Source of the DNA: Ephydatia muelleri
Lineage: Eukaryota; Porifera; Demospongiae; Spongillida; Spongillidae
Length of the DNA: 64,000 nucleotides
Assembly (NCBI GenBank): GCA_013339895.1
Contig: JABACO010000002.1
Coordinates: forward strand, 16,638,242 to 16,702,241
Reading direction: 5' to 3'
Of the stretch, positions 32,740 to 45,843 are shown piece by piece. Every line of letters starts with the position of its first letter. Position 1 is the stretch's first letter. The notes below the pieces were generated by a model. That model searched no databases. It was not told where the DNA came from and saw only the letters and a program-made list of their open reading frames with translations. Made by a program: the position numbers and the translations under genes.

Positions 32740-33594
32740 TGGGCACTACACTGTACAAGATTCTGAACTGGCTGGCATTTGTAACATATCTTGGAGCCCT
32801 GTACAACTGCATGGAATTGGTGGCTGGCACTTGACAGGTATCTTGGCATGTTATTTCTATGCATACATTATCCACCCCTCCTGCGTTGTGATGGTCTATG
32901 ACTTGTCTTAGGTCAGCCACAAAGGTCGCAGGCAGGCATCCAGTGGTACATTCAACCACAACCTTGCATAAATGAGTGTATAGGAATGTGGGTGATCACT
33001 GGTACAATTGAACTACAGATGAGTAGGAATGTGGCTGATTCTGGCTTGTGTATGAGTATATATGTACAGTACTGGGTTGTTTACTAATTGCATTGCTCTA
33101 TTTTACCTGTGTTACTTGTTTGACTAATTTGTTTTGCTGAATCGTGTGCCTGACAACATAACCTTACCTTGATTTTAGGAACGGCGCTAGATATTTCACA
33201 GAAATCCTCCTGCTAAACATTTCCGCACGTGGAGATGTGGTTTTTGATTTCCAGTAAATGAGACAGCTGGAATCAGGGCTTTCTTCATTTTATTGTTTTT
33301 TTTGCTCACGCAAATGCTCATATTTTGTTTGCTCACGCAAATGCTCATGCAGCCACGCTCACCTTTGAAACTCACGTAAAGCCTGTAACAGTTATCAATG
33401 CACTATCCAGTATATAAACTGAAACACAATGCGAGTCTGTTTCGAGAACAAATAAACGCGCGCGATAGAGTACTAAGAAGTACTTGATCTGCCCGTCTTA
33501 ACAACGTAAAAACGATGTACACAGCAAGTCTGGGTGAGAATCCTAACAGCTTACAAAACTACGCCATTCTGAGGATGTTGAGCTCACGTGATCT
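32740..33594. other. No gene recognised
   Basis: Intergenic DNA up to the duplication edge. It contains a tandem tttgctcacgcaaatgctca pair at about 33301-33350. Confidence 0.45.
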
Positions 33595-33596
33595 GA

Positions 33597-34086
33597 TGTT
33601 CAGAGGAGAACCAGTCGATGCGTATCGTTTTCTTCTTTCGGAGGTTCCATCACCACTTGCATCTGGATTTATGCTGCACTCCGGACCATCTGAAGAATAG
33701 GCGAATTCCAGTAGCAGTGTGTTGACGTTGGCAATAAGGGTCGGGGATGAGTTTGGAACCGTTGAAATGCCGGTAGACGCGGATGGCGAAGTCGATGACG
33801 AAGAGTAAAACGCGCTAGACGAGGGCGCAATAGGCATGCTGTCAGGAGACTGGAAGGATACGTTACGAGGAGGCGGTATGACGATTCCCAGTTCGGGGGG
33901 AGGCGGCCCCAGCTCCTTTTCGAACACAGTGTACGTCACGGTGGCAGTACCTTCGAGTATCACTGCAGAGACGTCTTGTACGTTGATAGCCAATTGGAGT
34001 AAGTCCACACCGCACTGATCGGACTGCACTCCATAGACGGCGTTTAGTACGGCGAAGAGAACGCACTGGAAAAAGTAGCGCTTCAT
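33597..34086 (-). pseudogene. Truncated copy of the vWA gene (5' part of exon 1)
   Basis: Starts with a Met and signal peptide (MKRYFFQCVLFAVLNA) and follows the arm A protein closely through the Pro/Ser-rich stretch and the RRKR site. It leaves homology at SPLNIRS, where the duplication ends, about 170 residues in and before the vWA domain. The frame up to the break is intact, with conservative substitutions and small Ser/Thr-tract differences. Confidence 0.85.
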
Positions 34087-34549
34087 AACGATCGATGGCT
34101 GGCAGCGGGTGTGTGTACAGCAAAACATTATAAGAACGTAATCACATTCAAGCTCGTTTGGTTTGCAGTGCGGGGGGAGGGGGGGGGGGGGCGGTCTTCC
34201 AGCATATATGGTCTAGTCGTCTGGATTCCCCGATAAAATAATAATAATAGCATTATAAAAACCAAAAAAACTGGCTTCCGCTACATGTCCTGAAAACAAG
34301 GGAAATTAATACGAAAATGGTATCCATGAAGTGGAACACATGTCATTTACTCTTTCTTGCATCAGTGGGTGGCCATGACCCTCAAACATGCTACAGATCG
34401 AACGGCAATATGAATAGATTCACTCCTAGCTGGAAAAAAGACAAAAACAAAAACACGGAATTTCGAGGCAACTATAAATGAAATACGATATATACGGTGC
34501 TGTTGCTTTTATAAAGTATTAAACTATGCACTACTTTTAAGACAACAAC
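34087..34549. promoter_or_regulatory. Divergent intergenic region, arm B
   Basis: Equivalent of 20992-21532, 463 bp between the two start codons. It contains a G-rich tract at about 34168-34193. Confidence 0.4.
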
Positions 34550-37500
34550 ATGTGGTATCTTCTGTACTTGTTTCTAAGCTCGTACGCTGTTTTTTTGACC
34601 ACAGGTTAGCAAGCATAATTCTACATGCATGCGTATACTTTGCTGACACATGAGTTATGTAACTATGATGTTCTCTTTCCGCCAACAGCAAGCGATGCTT
34701 CACTGTGTTCATCTTATCACAACAATGCCATCTGTCGGTTTGAGATCAGCTGTTCGTCGTCGACCTTAAATAATGCAACGTTTTATGTTGATACCGAGTC
34801 GAACAGCTGCAATGGAGGTAAATCAATATGAGGGGCTTGATAGTATAGGGTACATTCATGTATACGTGTATGAACGGGCGGCATGCATACATATGGTGCA
34901 TGCATGAATAGCGATTGACTTCATTATATATTTCTAGCCTATCCGTTTTTCTTCGTCGATACCCTCGCCTATCTTGATGGCCCTCACACGGTCTTCATCA
35001 TCGGAAGCGGATTTAATTATTCGTTTCGATTTTGTGGAGGTTTGTTTAAATGCCACGCGCAAGCATTCCATGTCAGTGACACAAAACTATATACTTGCAT
35101 TCATGCAGTGAAGCCATTGGTCGTTCAGTGTCAAGAAACGACGGACTATTCCAAACTGGAACTTAAACTTGCTTGTCGTGTTAATAAGCAACGCTTCCAA
35201 GCTCAATGTGCCGTTGATGGGTCACCATGGTCTACATGTGTGTTATTCAGCACGTGTAAGTGTCCTCAACCTTTATTAACGCCCATGTTCCTCTCTATAT
35301 AATAGGTTCGGCGAGGATTGCGTTAAATGAGTACAGCGCAGAGGCTCATACGTTGTTGATCTCCGTGATCGATGACGACGGCCTAACGTATAATCGCACG
35401 ATTCAATTCAGAGGTGCATGGTACACAACCCGGTACGTTTGGGTATATTGTCATGCTGGGTCTGTATTCCACGCGGATCATGTCTATATACCTAGCTCCC
35501 ACTGATGATTGTGCACATACTGTATATGATGAGGTTTTACATATATATATAAGTGTTTGCGAAAATGTTTTTAAGTCGGAGGTGGCAACTAAGCTTTATA
35601 GCTGTGCCTCAGCTCAGCCAACTTACGTTCAATCCTGGCCCGCTTCTACTAGTACCGGTACCCTGAACGGGACAAAAAACTGTACTAACCTTAACCCTAA
35701 CCCCCTAGCCCTAACCGTAACCCTAACCTAGCCCTAACCGTAACCCTAACCGCAAAGAAACGTGGCTGTGCTACGCCAGACTAGCGTGTGCACCATGGCC
35801 ACGCATCAAACGTTGAAACTGGTTGATATTTCTGTTAACTGCAAGATTTTGGCTGGCTGGCATCTGCAGTTCTATTACGGGCTTCCGCGCACACGACTCA
35901 TGCAGTCTTGGACAAATTTATGGCTTTCTCAGCAGTTTGAGCTTCCACTGTACTTGCCATGGTCAGATACACGGAGGACCTTACACAATATGCACGAGAT
36001 ACGTCTTTAGAGAGACTCATTACTGCATGCACCACTCCGACACCATGTACTATAGGCCTACTTCATACATATAAGTAGAGAGCACTGTTTGTAATCCTGT
36101 GTTGCGTGTGAATCTGTGAATTACATCAAAGTAGACTTTACTATCTATGATTGATTACACGCAGGAGCTCGCTGAACTTTTTTACTTTAGGTTGAATTGT
36201 GTCTTTGATATGGGCTCAGGTTGCGTTGTGTAAACTTACAAACGACGGGTGCAGAATATATACTCACTATCGGGCGCCAGGGCCGTAGATATGGTATTAA
36301 GATAATATAATATTATGTTGATAGTGAAATCAATTCAGCCCCCCCTTTGTCTACGGCCCTGACGCTCAATTGGCGGAATTAACAGCACAGCGCACGTGGC
36401 TGGATTTGCACAAACCATCCACAACAACCGTTGTACAGTTTTCAGGCACTCGAGCAAAAAGTTTAGCATGAATGGGAGTATATCATTATGTAACAGAAAT
36501 TGGAAGGTCTGCACCGCGACCACTGCTGATGTAATCTGGAGTTATACCAACAGCCTCAAGGTTGGTTCTCAAACAGCCTCTCCCCCTACTAGGCTTAGTC
36601 ACTTCTTCGAGGTGTCTTCTCAATGGCCTCTCTCCTCTCCTAACCACAGTACCTCTAACAGTCAAACACAAATGCACATCCTTGTGAACACCCCACATCT
36701 AGCACACTATAAAGCCTCAGACAGTACTCTCCGTCAGACCTTCAAACGATGATCCCCTTCCCTCGTGCGCTTCCCGGGTCCAGTCTCATCGTGCAGAGTT
36801 TGATGTTGTTTTTTTTTGAAAATGATCCACTTCGTCTTCTGAGGCAACCTACGAGAATGTTGAATGGATCCTTTGATGAAAGAATGTGCGATAAACGTCA
36901 TGTCCGGAGTAAAACCCTGCCTAGTGATATTGTGTCACCTTCGCGGACGTTAGTATTCCTGCATGGGAGATAAATGCGTTGTAGCTACAAGTTTAAAAAT
37001 AAGACGATTTCCTACTATCGCATGCCACGAAACTCTTCTCGTATTGTGGCGAGAAGCATTTGGGCTTGATGAAGCCAAGTTGAAGCCATTCTCAAGAGTA
37101 TAGTTTCCATCGCGTCACTTTGTTAACGGAGACAATCGATGTGGACCATTACTAGCACCTACAGTTTTAACACCTGTGGCGATAGCTGAAAAAGATGCCT
37201 TGGCTGCAGTACTGCCAACGTTAGCGCCAATCGTGGGGCCTTCGACAACAGTAGTGGCGATCGAGGGACCTGATTTGACTACGGTCGATGGTATAGGTCA
37301 ACTGTCGGGGTATAGATTCGGCACCAATATAGCATTGCAGCCATCAAGACTTTCCCAACCAGATAAAGGTGGCTGAATGGAGGCAAGGCTACTTTCATTC
37401 CTGACTGCTGGATTATTATTTTTTGCTTCCTATACAAGTAGGACCCATCTACATCCACAAGTGGAAGTTTGTCAGTTTTAACATCCTGAATCCTTCGATG

Positions 37501-40416
37501 ACAAAATAATGCTGGCAGCGGTAGCGCAACAAGCTACTTTGAGAGCAAACGATTCTTTTTCCAAGATGTCGGTGCCTTAACACCACGGCACTAAAGTAGG
37601 GTGTGTAACCTCCCCTGCATAATGAAAATCGATTTTTCCGAATACTTTTAAAACACTAATCGATTTTTCAGGTTTTTGTGGATCTGAAAATCGATTTTTC
37701 CGAATAGTTTAAAAAACAAAATCGATTTTTCCGAATAGGTTTTGCCAAATTTCCTGCCGAATACCTAGGTTATTCAGGTTATGGTGCTTGTGGAGTGCAC
37801 ACTGAGAAGATAATTTATGTCTGCACAGAAATCCACCTGGTCTCGCACCAAACTAGAGCTATGCATGTCAGTTGAAAACACAGAGACACAAAGGCCTACA
37901 GCAGCATGTGTTTGTCATGTAGAGTTTAATAAATTGTATGTCTTTACCAGGTACTTGTACATATCAATAGTAATGTAAACCTAACTATCCAACACTAACC
38001 ACTGAGACCAGACATCACCATTAAAAACTCACCCCACATCACGTACAATAACGTACTCCACTTACAATCATCCCTCAACACTCCATTCACGTTCTCGCTA
38101 TAAATGCATACCCATTAGTATTATTGCGTAATGCTCTCCAATTCCTACACATAACGCAAACAGAGCGCGCATACTTACTTGAAGTGGGTAAGAAGTCTGA
38201 CATTCTATTTCACTCGCTAGCGCAATACTCAGATATGTACCACTGTACAATAAAACAATGCAATACTGGTACTACATAAATGTATTGCTACTACATATAA
38301 ACACAACTCGTGGCATATATTAATGTACATACTTGAAGAGATGATACACTCTGTATATATTGTATCCCCAATTGATGCGCATTAAATATTTAGTATTATA
38401 TTTACTCAATACCTATCAAATTCTGTATGTATAAATAGGAAAAACAACAGTGACGTATGTTTATATATAATAACTCTAATTATGAAATACTCTGTTGAAA
38501 ATCATATCCGGATATTAGGATAAAACGGTATTCGAATAATGGGCGAATTGTCGATGCTGACGACGAATACCTAAGTACCTCCGAATGGAGAAACATAAAC
38601 CGGTTATTTCGAATAGATAAAATTCACTAATCGATTTTTCCGAGTAATGCTAAATTGCTATTCGAACGGATAGGTTATTGCGAATATCCGAATAACCCGA
38701 ATAACCTGATAACCGGTTACACACCCTACACTAAAGCCACCATCTACGCTCTGGCATTGTATGCCAGTCCATGGGTTCTGTCAAAATAGCTCCAGGTATG
38801 TCAGACTCTGTCAAGGTCACTGTCGGCAGCATAGTTTGATCACTAGCTGGAAGATCGCCGTCTGAGCGGATGGAATCGTGGCCATTTAATTTACTGACAT
38901 GTCCGCGAATGTGATACAATATCACTAGGCAACGGCTGCGGGTTTTACTCCAGACATGACGTTTATCGCATGCATATACGATCTTTCATGCAAAGGCAGT
39001 AGCGGCTAGCATATCAGGAAATGAACACTTCTGCACATGTACATTCATCTGATTTTAAGTAAGCTGTTGGTGTACACAGCACATATACAGCACAGCCTCA
39101 GTGCGTCCCTTGGTTAATATACGTAATTTAATCTCTAGCCACCAGCGCTGCACTAAAATTCCATTTACTTAATGGACTCACTGTTCACGAAAGAACGCAA
39201 CGCTTTTGTACTGCAGGGGCGGATCCAGGAATTTGGGAAAGGGGGGTCGGATAAATATATTCACAACTGGGGGAGGGTACGGGAGGGGGCGTGCCCCCTC
39301 CCGTGACAGTAAGGGGGTCTGGGGGAGCGCTGATAGCTCCCCCAGTGGGGTCTGGGCCCCAGCCGCTTTTTTGCTTTTGTGTTTATTTAGCATGAAATTC
39401 ACAGTGATATCCAATACATATACGTCACGCGATATCCGGATTACTAGAGCCTGCATGGATAGCGACGAGAAAACTGTTCATTCTTCACAATGCTATAGTT
39501 CCTACTGCTCAGTAATTAAATTCGTGACGCAAAGCTTTTGTGAATTTGTGACCGAAGCACGTCTTTTGATCGCTTACCTCAATTCCTGCTCACACGCACC
39601 ATTCGATCGATCGCGCAATTAAATATTTCGTTAATACACATGTAGGAGGATTTAATTAGATCGATATAGACCCCGCGTGGCTAGAACGATGTGCAATCTT
39701 GCAAATCCAAGGACGGTAACATGCATAGATTACAGTATGCATTACGTCATTCTTCATACAGGAAAGGGTCCGGACCCCCTGGACCCCCCCCCCCCCCCCC
39801 CCCCCCTAAATCCGCCCCTGTACTGGAATATCTTTTCAACAGATGTAGCTTAAAATCATACTAACATGAAGGGTTTAGGCAATTTTTTCTCCATATATTT
39901 AATTAAATTATTAATCAAGATTAATTCATTTTAATAACCACATGCAATTAACTGCATTGAGATGTAGCAATGGATATCAACTCTGAAACCAAAATCATGA
40001 TTTTCTCATCTAGAACTCAGCTTACGCTTCTGTATCATTTCACTTCGCGTACGCATGCGCATTGCGCACAATTATTTATTCCAGTCCATCATGATGTCAT
40101 CTGGATGCCGCTTAACTTGGCCACGTAGCCCCACCCTCGAGTCGTATGCAACGAAACTGCCCCACCTTCTCTTTGTACAACGGTGGTCCCCACGATGCGG
40201 TTGCCTTTCCTCGGCTACATCGTGTAGGCGCTAAGTATCTCAAAATCGAATCTTGCGGTTTGCCGTTACGATCTTACGGCCAGTTGAATTCATGTATGGT
40301 GCGCATCAATTGTAGCATGGACGAGACACACGAATCTTTAAAAAACGACATCGGTCCGATTCTCAGATACTATCATACGTGAGTTAAAGTGTCGTACAGC
40401 TGTAGCTGGTATCTAC

Positions 40417-40473
<57 letters not shown>

Positions 40474-43400
40474 CACACACACACGCACGCACAGAAAAAC
40501 CACTTTAAGGTTTAGAAGTCCTTCCAACAAAATCAATAATCACAACCTCGAAAAAAAAACAGTCATGTAGCTTCATCGGTACGTACTGCCTTTTCATTGT
40601 GTGTAGCCCGTCTTGCTACATTAAGCATGTAGTTTGTTATGGTACACTAGCATCTTGTTACCAAACCTTGTTACAGTATTCAAGCAGTTTGTCTGGATAG
40701 TGTGCCTTCTCAGGCACAGTGCATAGCTTGTCATGGTACATAAATTATGTAACTTGTTACAGTATGTAGCCTTTCTTAGTACTTTTAGTCTTGGTATACT
40801 GCCTTGTTATTCGTCTAGGTACCTAATCTTGTGACACCCAACCTTGTATACAGTATGCAGCTGCCTTCATAGTTTACCTTCTTGCAGCACTTGAGTAGCT
40901 GGTCTTGGTACTTAAAAATCATGTAACTAGTCTTGGTAACCTGCCTTGTTACAGTGTGTAGCTTGTCTTGTTACTCTGCCTGTTTATAACATGTACATGT
41001 ACCCTGTCTTAGTGCATAGAGTGTGTAGCTTGTGTTGGTACACTGCTGTGTTACAGGACCTTGGCACCAAACCTTGTTACAGTGCCTTGGTATCAAACCT
41101 TATGTACACTGTAGCTTGCCTTGGTAGTATGCCTTCTTCATGTCTTGGTACCGTGCCTGTTTACATCATGTAGCCTATCATGGTACTTCAAGCTAGCAGC
41201 TAGTCTTGGTACCCAGTGTCTTGTTACTGTATTTAGCTTGTGTTAGTACCCAGCCTTGTAGCAGTATGCAGCTTGCCTTCTTAGTTTGCCATCTTGCAGA
41301 GTGTAGCTTGTGTTGGTACCCAATCTTGTTACAATATTCAGCTTGCATTCGTAGTGTGTGTAGCTTGTTTTTACATTGTAAGCGTGTCTTGTTACCCTAC
41401 CTGTTTGCAGCATGTAGCCTGCCTCAGTACATAAAGCATGTAGCTTGTGTTGCTAACACTGCCTTGTTAAGCTACCTTGGCTTGTTACAGTACTTATGTA
41501 GGTAGCTTGTCTGGGTAGTGTGACTTCTTGTAGCATGTTAAGTATCTCTTGGTACCATGCCTGTTTACATCATGCTTGGTACCAAGTGCCTTGTTACAGC
41601 ATTAGCTTGTCTTGGTACCCCACCTTGTTACGGTATACAGCTTGCCTTCGTAGTGTGCCTTCTCACAGTGTGTAGCTTGTCTTGGTACCTAGTATCAGCA
41701 AACACCATTGCCAATGTTTGTATGTCTGTTAACAGCATGTAGCCTCTCTTGGTACTTAAATTATCAACTCAAGACAAGGTACAGCTTAAAGTACGAAGAC
41801 AGGCTACATACTGCAACAAGGCAGGGTACCATGAAAACTTTGTGACACCCAACCTTGCTACAGTGTGCAGCTTGCCGTCATAGTTTGCCTTCTTGCAATG
41901 TGTAGCTTGTTTCTGCCTTGTTAGCTTGTGTTGGTACCCTGCCTTGTGACAGTACATGTAGGTAGCTTGCCTTCACAGTTTGTCTTCTTGGAGTATGTAG
42001 CTGGACTTGGTACATAAATCATGTAACTTGTCTTGGTAACCTGCCTTGTTAAAGTGTGCAGAATGTCTGCCTGTTTATAATATGCATGTGTAGCCTGTCT
42101 TGGTACATAAAGTGTGTAGCTTGTGTTGGTACACTGCTTTGTTACAGTACCTTGGCACCAAACCTTATGTATGTGTAGCTTGCCTTGGTATTATGCCTTC
42201 TAGCAGCATGTAGCATGTAGCATGTCTTGGTACCGTGCCTGTTTACATCATGTAGCCTGTCATGGTACTTCAAGCTAGCAGCTAGTCTTGGTACCCAGTG
42301 CTTGTTGTAACTATATTTAGCTTGTGTTAGTACCCTGCCATGTTACTGTATTTAGCTTGCCTTCTTAGTTTGCCATCTTGCAGAGTGTAGCTTGTGTTTG
42401 TCTTGTTAGCTTGTGTTGGTATCCAACCTTGTTACAATAATCAGCTGCCTTCGTAGTGTACCTTCATGCAGTGTGTAGCTTGTTTTTGCATTTGTAAGCG
42501 TGTCTTGTTACCCTACCTGTTTGCAGCATGTAGCCTGCCTCGGTACATAAAGCATACATGTAGCTTGTGTTGCTAACACTGCCTTGTTAAGGTACCTTGG
42601 CTTGTTACAGTACTTATGTAGGTAGCTTGTCTGGGTAGTGTGATAGGCAGAAATATACAAGAAGTAATTTACTAAGATTCAGCAGATGCAATTATTGCCA
42701 TACAATTTAGTACCATACACATGCATACTGATACTGTTGCGCAGTGCGTACTGTACATGCATGCAGCGGCAAAATCCAATCAAGTGCCATTGTATTAATT
42801 GTATTATGCATAAGGAATATGCATTTAGCCGTTCTGGTAAGAGCTCTCCATCGTTTCTTATATAAGCAATCTTGTAAATGAAGTCTCTAAACTCTGCCTG
42901 CGGTGGCAGCAACTGAGCAAGTTCATAACTTTAGCAGCCCGCGGGTTGCAACTTAGTCATCACAGATTCCTCGTCACTTTATCAAAGACGGTCCAGAACC
43001 GCGGAACACCCTGTATCTGAGCTTGAGAATGGACTAGTGGTATACTGCTGGTGGGGGTGCAGTCGCAGTGGCGGTTATCAGTGCAGTACTGAACAACAGG
43101 CAACATGTTGTGAGGAACTGGCTGAAACAATGTTATGCGGAACTGAAAAAAACAGGCAACGTGTTACATGCAGACGGACTGAAACAACGGGCAACATGTT
43201 ATGAACTGAACTGAAACAACGGGCAACATGTTATGCGGAACTGAAACAACTGGCAACATTTATGCGGAACTGAAAAAAACAGGCAACGTGTTACATGCAG
43301 AACGGACTGAAACAACGGGCAACATGTTTTGCAGAACTGAAAACAACAGGCAACAATGAGCAAAGATGAAAAGAACAAGCCAGATACGATAAGATCGTCA

Positions 43401-45843
43401 AGTTAACATGTATTGGGGGGAATCGAACCAAAAAAGTATGTGCGAGGTTTTACTGGCCATGTGTGTCAAGAAGAAAGATGTACAGTTGGTATTGCAACTG
43501 TGCAACCGGAGATTCATGGAAGCCACAGCCGACCCATTGGACACCATGCAGCTTAGTCTAGCTTAGTCCAGAGGCCTCTTCAGAGGGTCCACTGCCTGAA
43601 ATTCCATATGTAATTCCTATATTCTAGTGTTTTCTACATGGAAGGAGGCATTTCCTTTAAGGACACAGACGCAGTTAGGTCTACCATAGCAAGTGGTTTC
43701 ATTAGTGCATGAGTTTGCATGTCGATTTGGAGTTTCAGATTCTGTCTGTGCAGCTTCCAGCTGAGACACCAGCTTAAGCACATCCTCGGCTGATTAAAGC
43801 ATCTCTTTCATTAGTCATAGCTGGTAGAGAAAAGAATGCACGCATGCACTGCATAAACTGGTCTCTTATCAATTCAAGACGCTGGACTGTGAACCATTTG
43901 GGATATGCTCTATCTACCAACATAAGAATGCATGCTTGCACTGCATAAACTGGTCTCTTATCAATTCAAGTCGCTGGACTTGGGATATGCTCTATCTGCC
44001 AACATGTGCAGATGGCTGACATATGCACTAGATGTTCCTAAATGATGGCAAAGGTTTTAAATGAAAATAATGTTTGGCCTGATGCAGAAAAACAAAATCA
44101 GAAACTTCCAAATTAACATGCTGCCAAATTGTGTAATTTTTTAATTTTTGCATTGCTTTTTATTGTACCCAGAATCGATTAATTGTTTAACCTACACACA
44201 GGCTAAGAATGCTTGGTCCCCACCTTGCCCCACAGACGGGCTAACAAAACATTAGTCTGACCTTCTGAATGAGTATTACATACATACACACAAATTGCAA
44301 TACAACTAGCAAAGCATTGCACACACTACTAGCAATGCATAGCCACACACGAATAGAAATGCATAGCCACACACGACTAGAAATAGCCACACACTACTTA
44401 TAATGCATGACTAGAAATGCAATGCATAGCCACACACGACTAGCAATGCAGTAGCACACACAGCTAGCAATGCAGAGACACACACAAGTTACAAGCAATT
44501 CAGAGGTATGCACAACTAGCAATGCAGACACACCTAGTGCATAAGAGAAGGAAACAAATGAATAAATACTGAGTAACATGCCCATAGATCTCACACACAC
44601 ACACACACACACACACACTAACACACACACATACACACACATTCTTGGTACATCATTTATCAACCTTCCTAAGGTGTATAAGGTGTATGATGCAATTCGT
44701 ATTGGGGATTAAGCTACTATTTTATGCACTGTGTGGAAATTACGTTTTAGAGAATTTTACCTATTTGTTTTAGTGATCTTGTTAGGCTTCATGTTGCAGT
44801 GGTGTGATCAACGTGAACACTTTTGAGCCAGAGACTATCATTAGACTTGTCCCTAATTCAGCTATGCATGTAGTTATACATGTAGCTGGTAGCCATGCAT
44901 AGTTATGTATTTTCAACACACTGCAACAAAAAAATCTTCTCAATAAAGCCACTGGGAGGTACATTATATGGTAGCGCTGCGTCGTCGCCAGTGAAAAAAA
45001 AACCGCCCCTCTTACATGAAGACATACATTCATACATATACATGCCATGCATACATAAACACATACATACACAATATACATACGCACATGTACATACATA
45101 CACACATGTACATACATACACACATACATGTACATATACACATACATACACACAAATACACACTTGCACGCATACACATAAATGCACATGCATGAATGCA
45201 TACCATTAATTCATAATACCATTTTAATTGGCAGCGTTCACCTAAAAAAAAGAAAAAGTGGCGATGCTTCCAATGGACTGATATGGGACAGTGTCCATTA
45301 GGGTGCAAAGGGACAAAGACACTGACATCAATTAATTAACCATGGTCAGGCGACAACTTTGCATGAGGTCTTGACATTAGTAAAATCACCCTGGTTATAA
45401 TGTTATCACTTTGAATGACTGTGAGAACAGTGACGAAATTGAATATATGTATTATTTCTGTGGTATGTTAGCTTTGCATGAGGATGATGTATGCATGGAA
45501 GGAGTCATCATTGCAATGGTGGTTTAAAATTACTCATTGCTATACTCCAGATACCTCCCGACTTCCCATTGCCACCATTGCTGGAACTGTGGGTGCAGGA
45601 GTGGCATTCATCATTGGAATGGTCTTATTCTCAACATGTGTGTACTATGGTCTTACAAAACAGAAAGAAAATAAGATAAAAGCTGCTTCTGACACCAGTG
45701 TTGCTTACAGTAAAGCCCTGCCCACGAATTCAGATCAGAAATTTGCAGAAACTGCCATTTATGATTATATATGTAATGAGTATGTCAACAGAGATGTAAT
45801 CCTCTGTGAAAATGTGTCCTATGGCCGTGTTTTTAGAGAGTAA
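34550..45843 (+). CDS. Single-pass membrane receptor-like protein, arm B copy
   Basis: Exons 34550-34604 (signal peptide MWYLLYLFLSSYAVFL), 34689-34817, 34938-35039, 35109-35255 and 35306-35432, and the last exon 45551-45843 with the transmembrane helix and tail. Exon lengths and phase-1 junctions match arm A, and here the donor after the fourth exon is canonical GT. Two defects are visible. The fifth exon is one base longer than in arm A (gcatggtacac for gctacacaac), which breaks the phase with the last exon unless an upstream donor is used. About 10 kb of repeats separate it from the last exon. The tail keeps YDYI, YVNR and SYGRV and ends eight residues earlier. It may be a decaying paralogue. 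Confidence 0.5.
35686..35752 (+). repeat. Interstitial telomere-like repeat (CCCTAA variants)
   Basis: About eleven units of the form ccctaa, ccgtaa or ccctag in tandem, i.e. the C-strand of TTAGGG-type telomere repeats with variants. Located in the part of arm B that has no arm A counterpart. Confidence 0.85.
35760..37585. other. No gene recognised
   Basis: Several open frames of 60-118 codons on both strands (for example 36396-36752) without recognisable motifs. The small MITE at 36278-36361 lies here. Confidence 0.4.
36278..36361. mobile_element. 84-bp MITE (CAGGGCCGTAGA termini)
   Basis: Begins cagggccgtagat and ends tctacggccctg, inverted termini of a type common in hAT-like non-autonomous elements. 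No clear target duplication. Confidence 0.75.
37597..38728. mobile_element. 1132-bp non-autonomous hAT-type element with 8-bp TSD
   Basis: Starts tagggtgtgtaacc and ends ggttacacacccta. It is flanked on both sides by the identical 8-mer cactaaag (37589-37596 and 38729-38736), which is diagnostic for hAT-type insertion. Both ends carry repeats of aatcgatttttccgaata-type words. The interior is AT-rich and has no transposase frame. Confidence 0.92.
39214..39820. mobile_element. hAT-type MITE (CAGGGGCGGATCCAGGA), copy 2
   Basis: Same family as 27490-28211: caggggcggatccagga at one end and taaatccgcccctg at the other, with the same G-rich stem and C run. Flanks share tactg on both sides. It inserted beside a fragment of the mariner-type MITE word cacgaaagaacgcaa. 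Confidence 0.85.
39825..40420. other. No gene recognised; one candidate exon
   Basis: A 78-codon plus-strand frame at 40146-40382 has an extracellular feel (KYLKIESCGLPLRSYGQL, MVRINCSMDE) and is followed by a possible donor (catacgtgagtt). It lies inside the arm B receptor gene and on its strand, but no phase-compatible acceptor is clear. Confidence 0.3.
40425..40492. repeat. (CA)n microsatellite
   Basis: Nearly pure CA repeat with a few CG interruptions. Confidence 0.95.
40585..42650. repeat. Large degenerate tandem array (TAGCTTGTCTTGGTACC family)
   Basis: About 2 kb of diverged units built from gtagcttgtcttggtacc, ctgccttgttacag and catgtagcctgtc, with a higher-order repeat: blocks around 40940-41530 recur in the same order around 42030-42640. 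The open frames with LVTxPVY-like repeats come from the array and are not genes. Confidence 0.85.
43080..43375. repeat. Tandem array (GGCAACATGTTATGCGGAACTGAAACAAC)
   Basis: About ten units of 27-33 bp with a longer variant containing acatgcagacgg that alternates, giving a higher-order unit of about 120 bp. Confidence 0.85.
44280..44645. repeat. Tandem CTAGCAATGCA repeats and (CA)n, arm B
   Basis: Reverse-orientation counterpart of 17880-18065, followed by a CA microsatellite at about 44590-44640. Confidence 0.85.
45010..45200. repeat. ACATACATAC-rich simple sequence
   Basis: Irregular catacata/cacacata tracts. The plus and minus frames across it are simple-sequence artefacts. Confidence 0.85.

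Noticed and set aside
43080-43375. CRISPR-like array (regular units near 30 bp)
   Set aside because: The units are continuous tandem repeats without unique spacers, in a eukaryotic setting.
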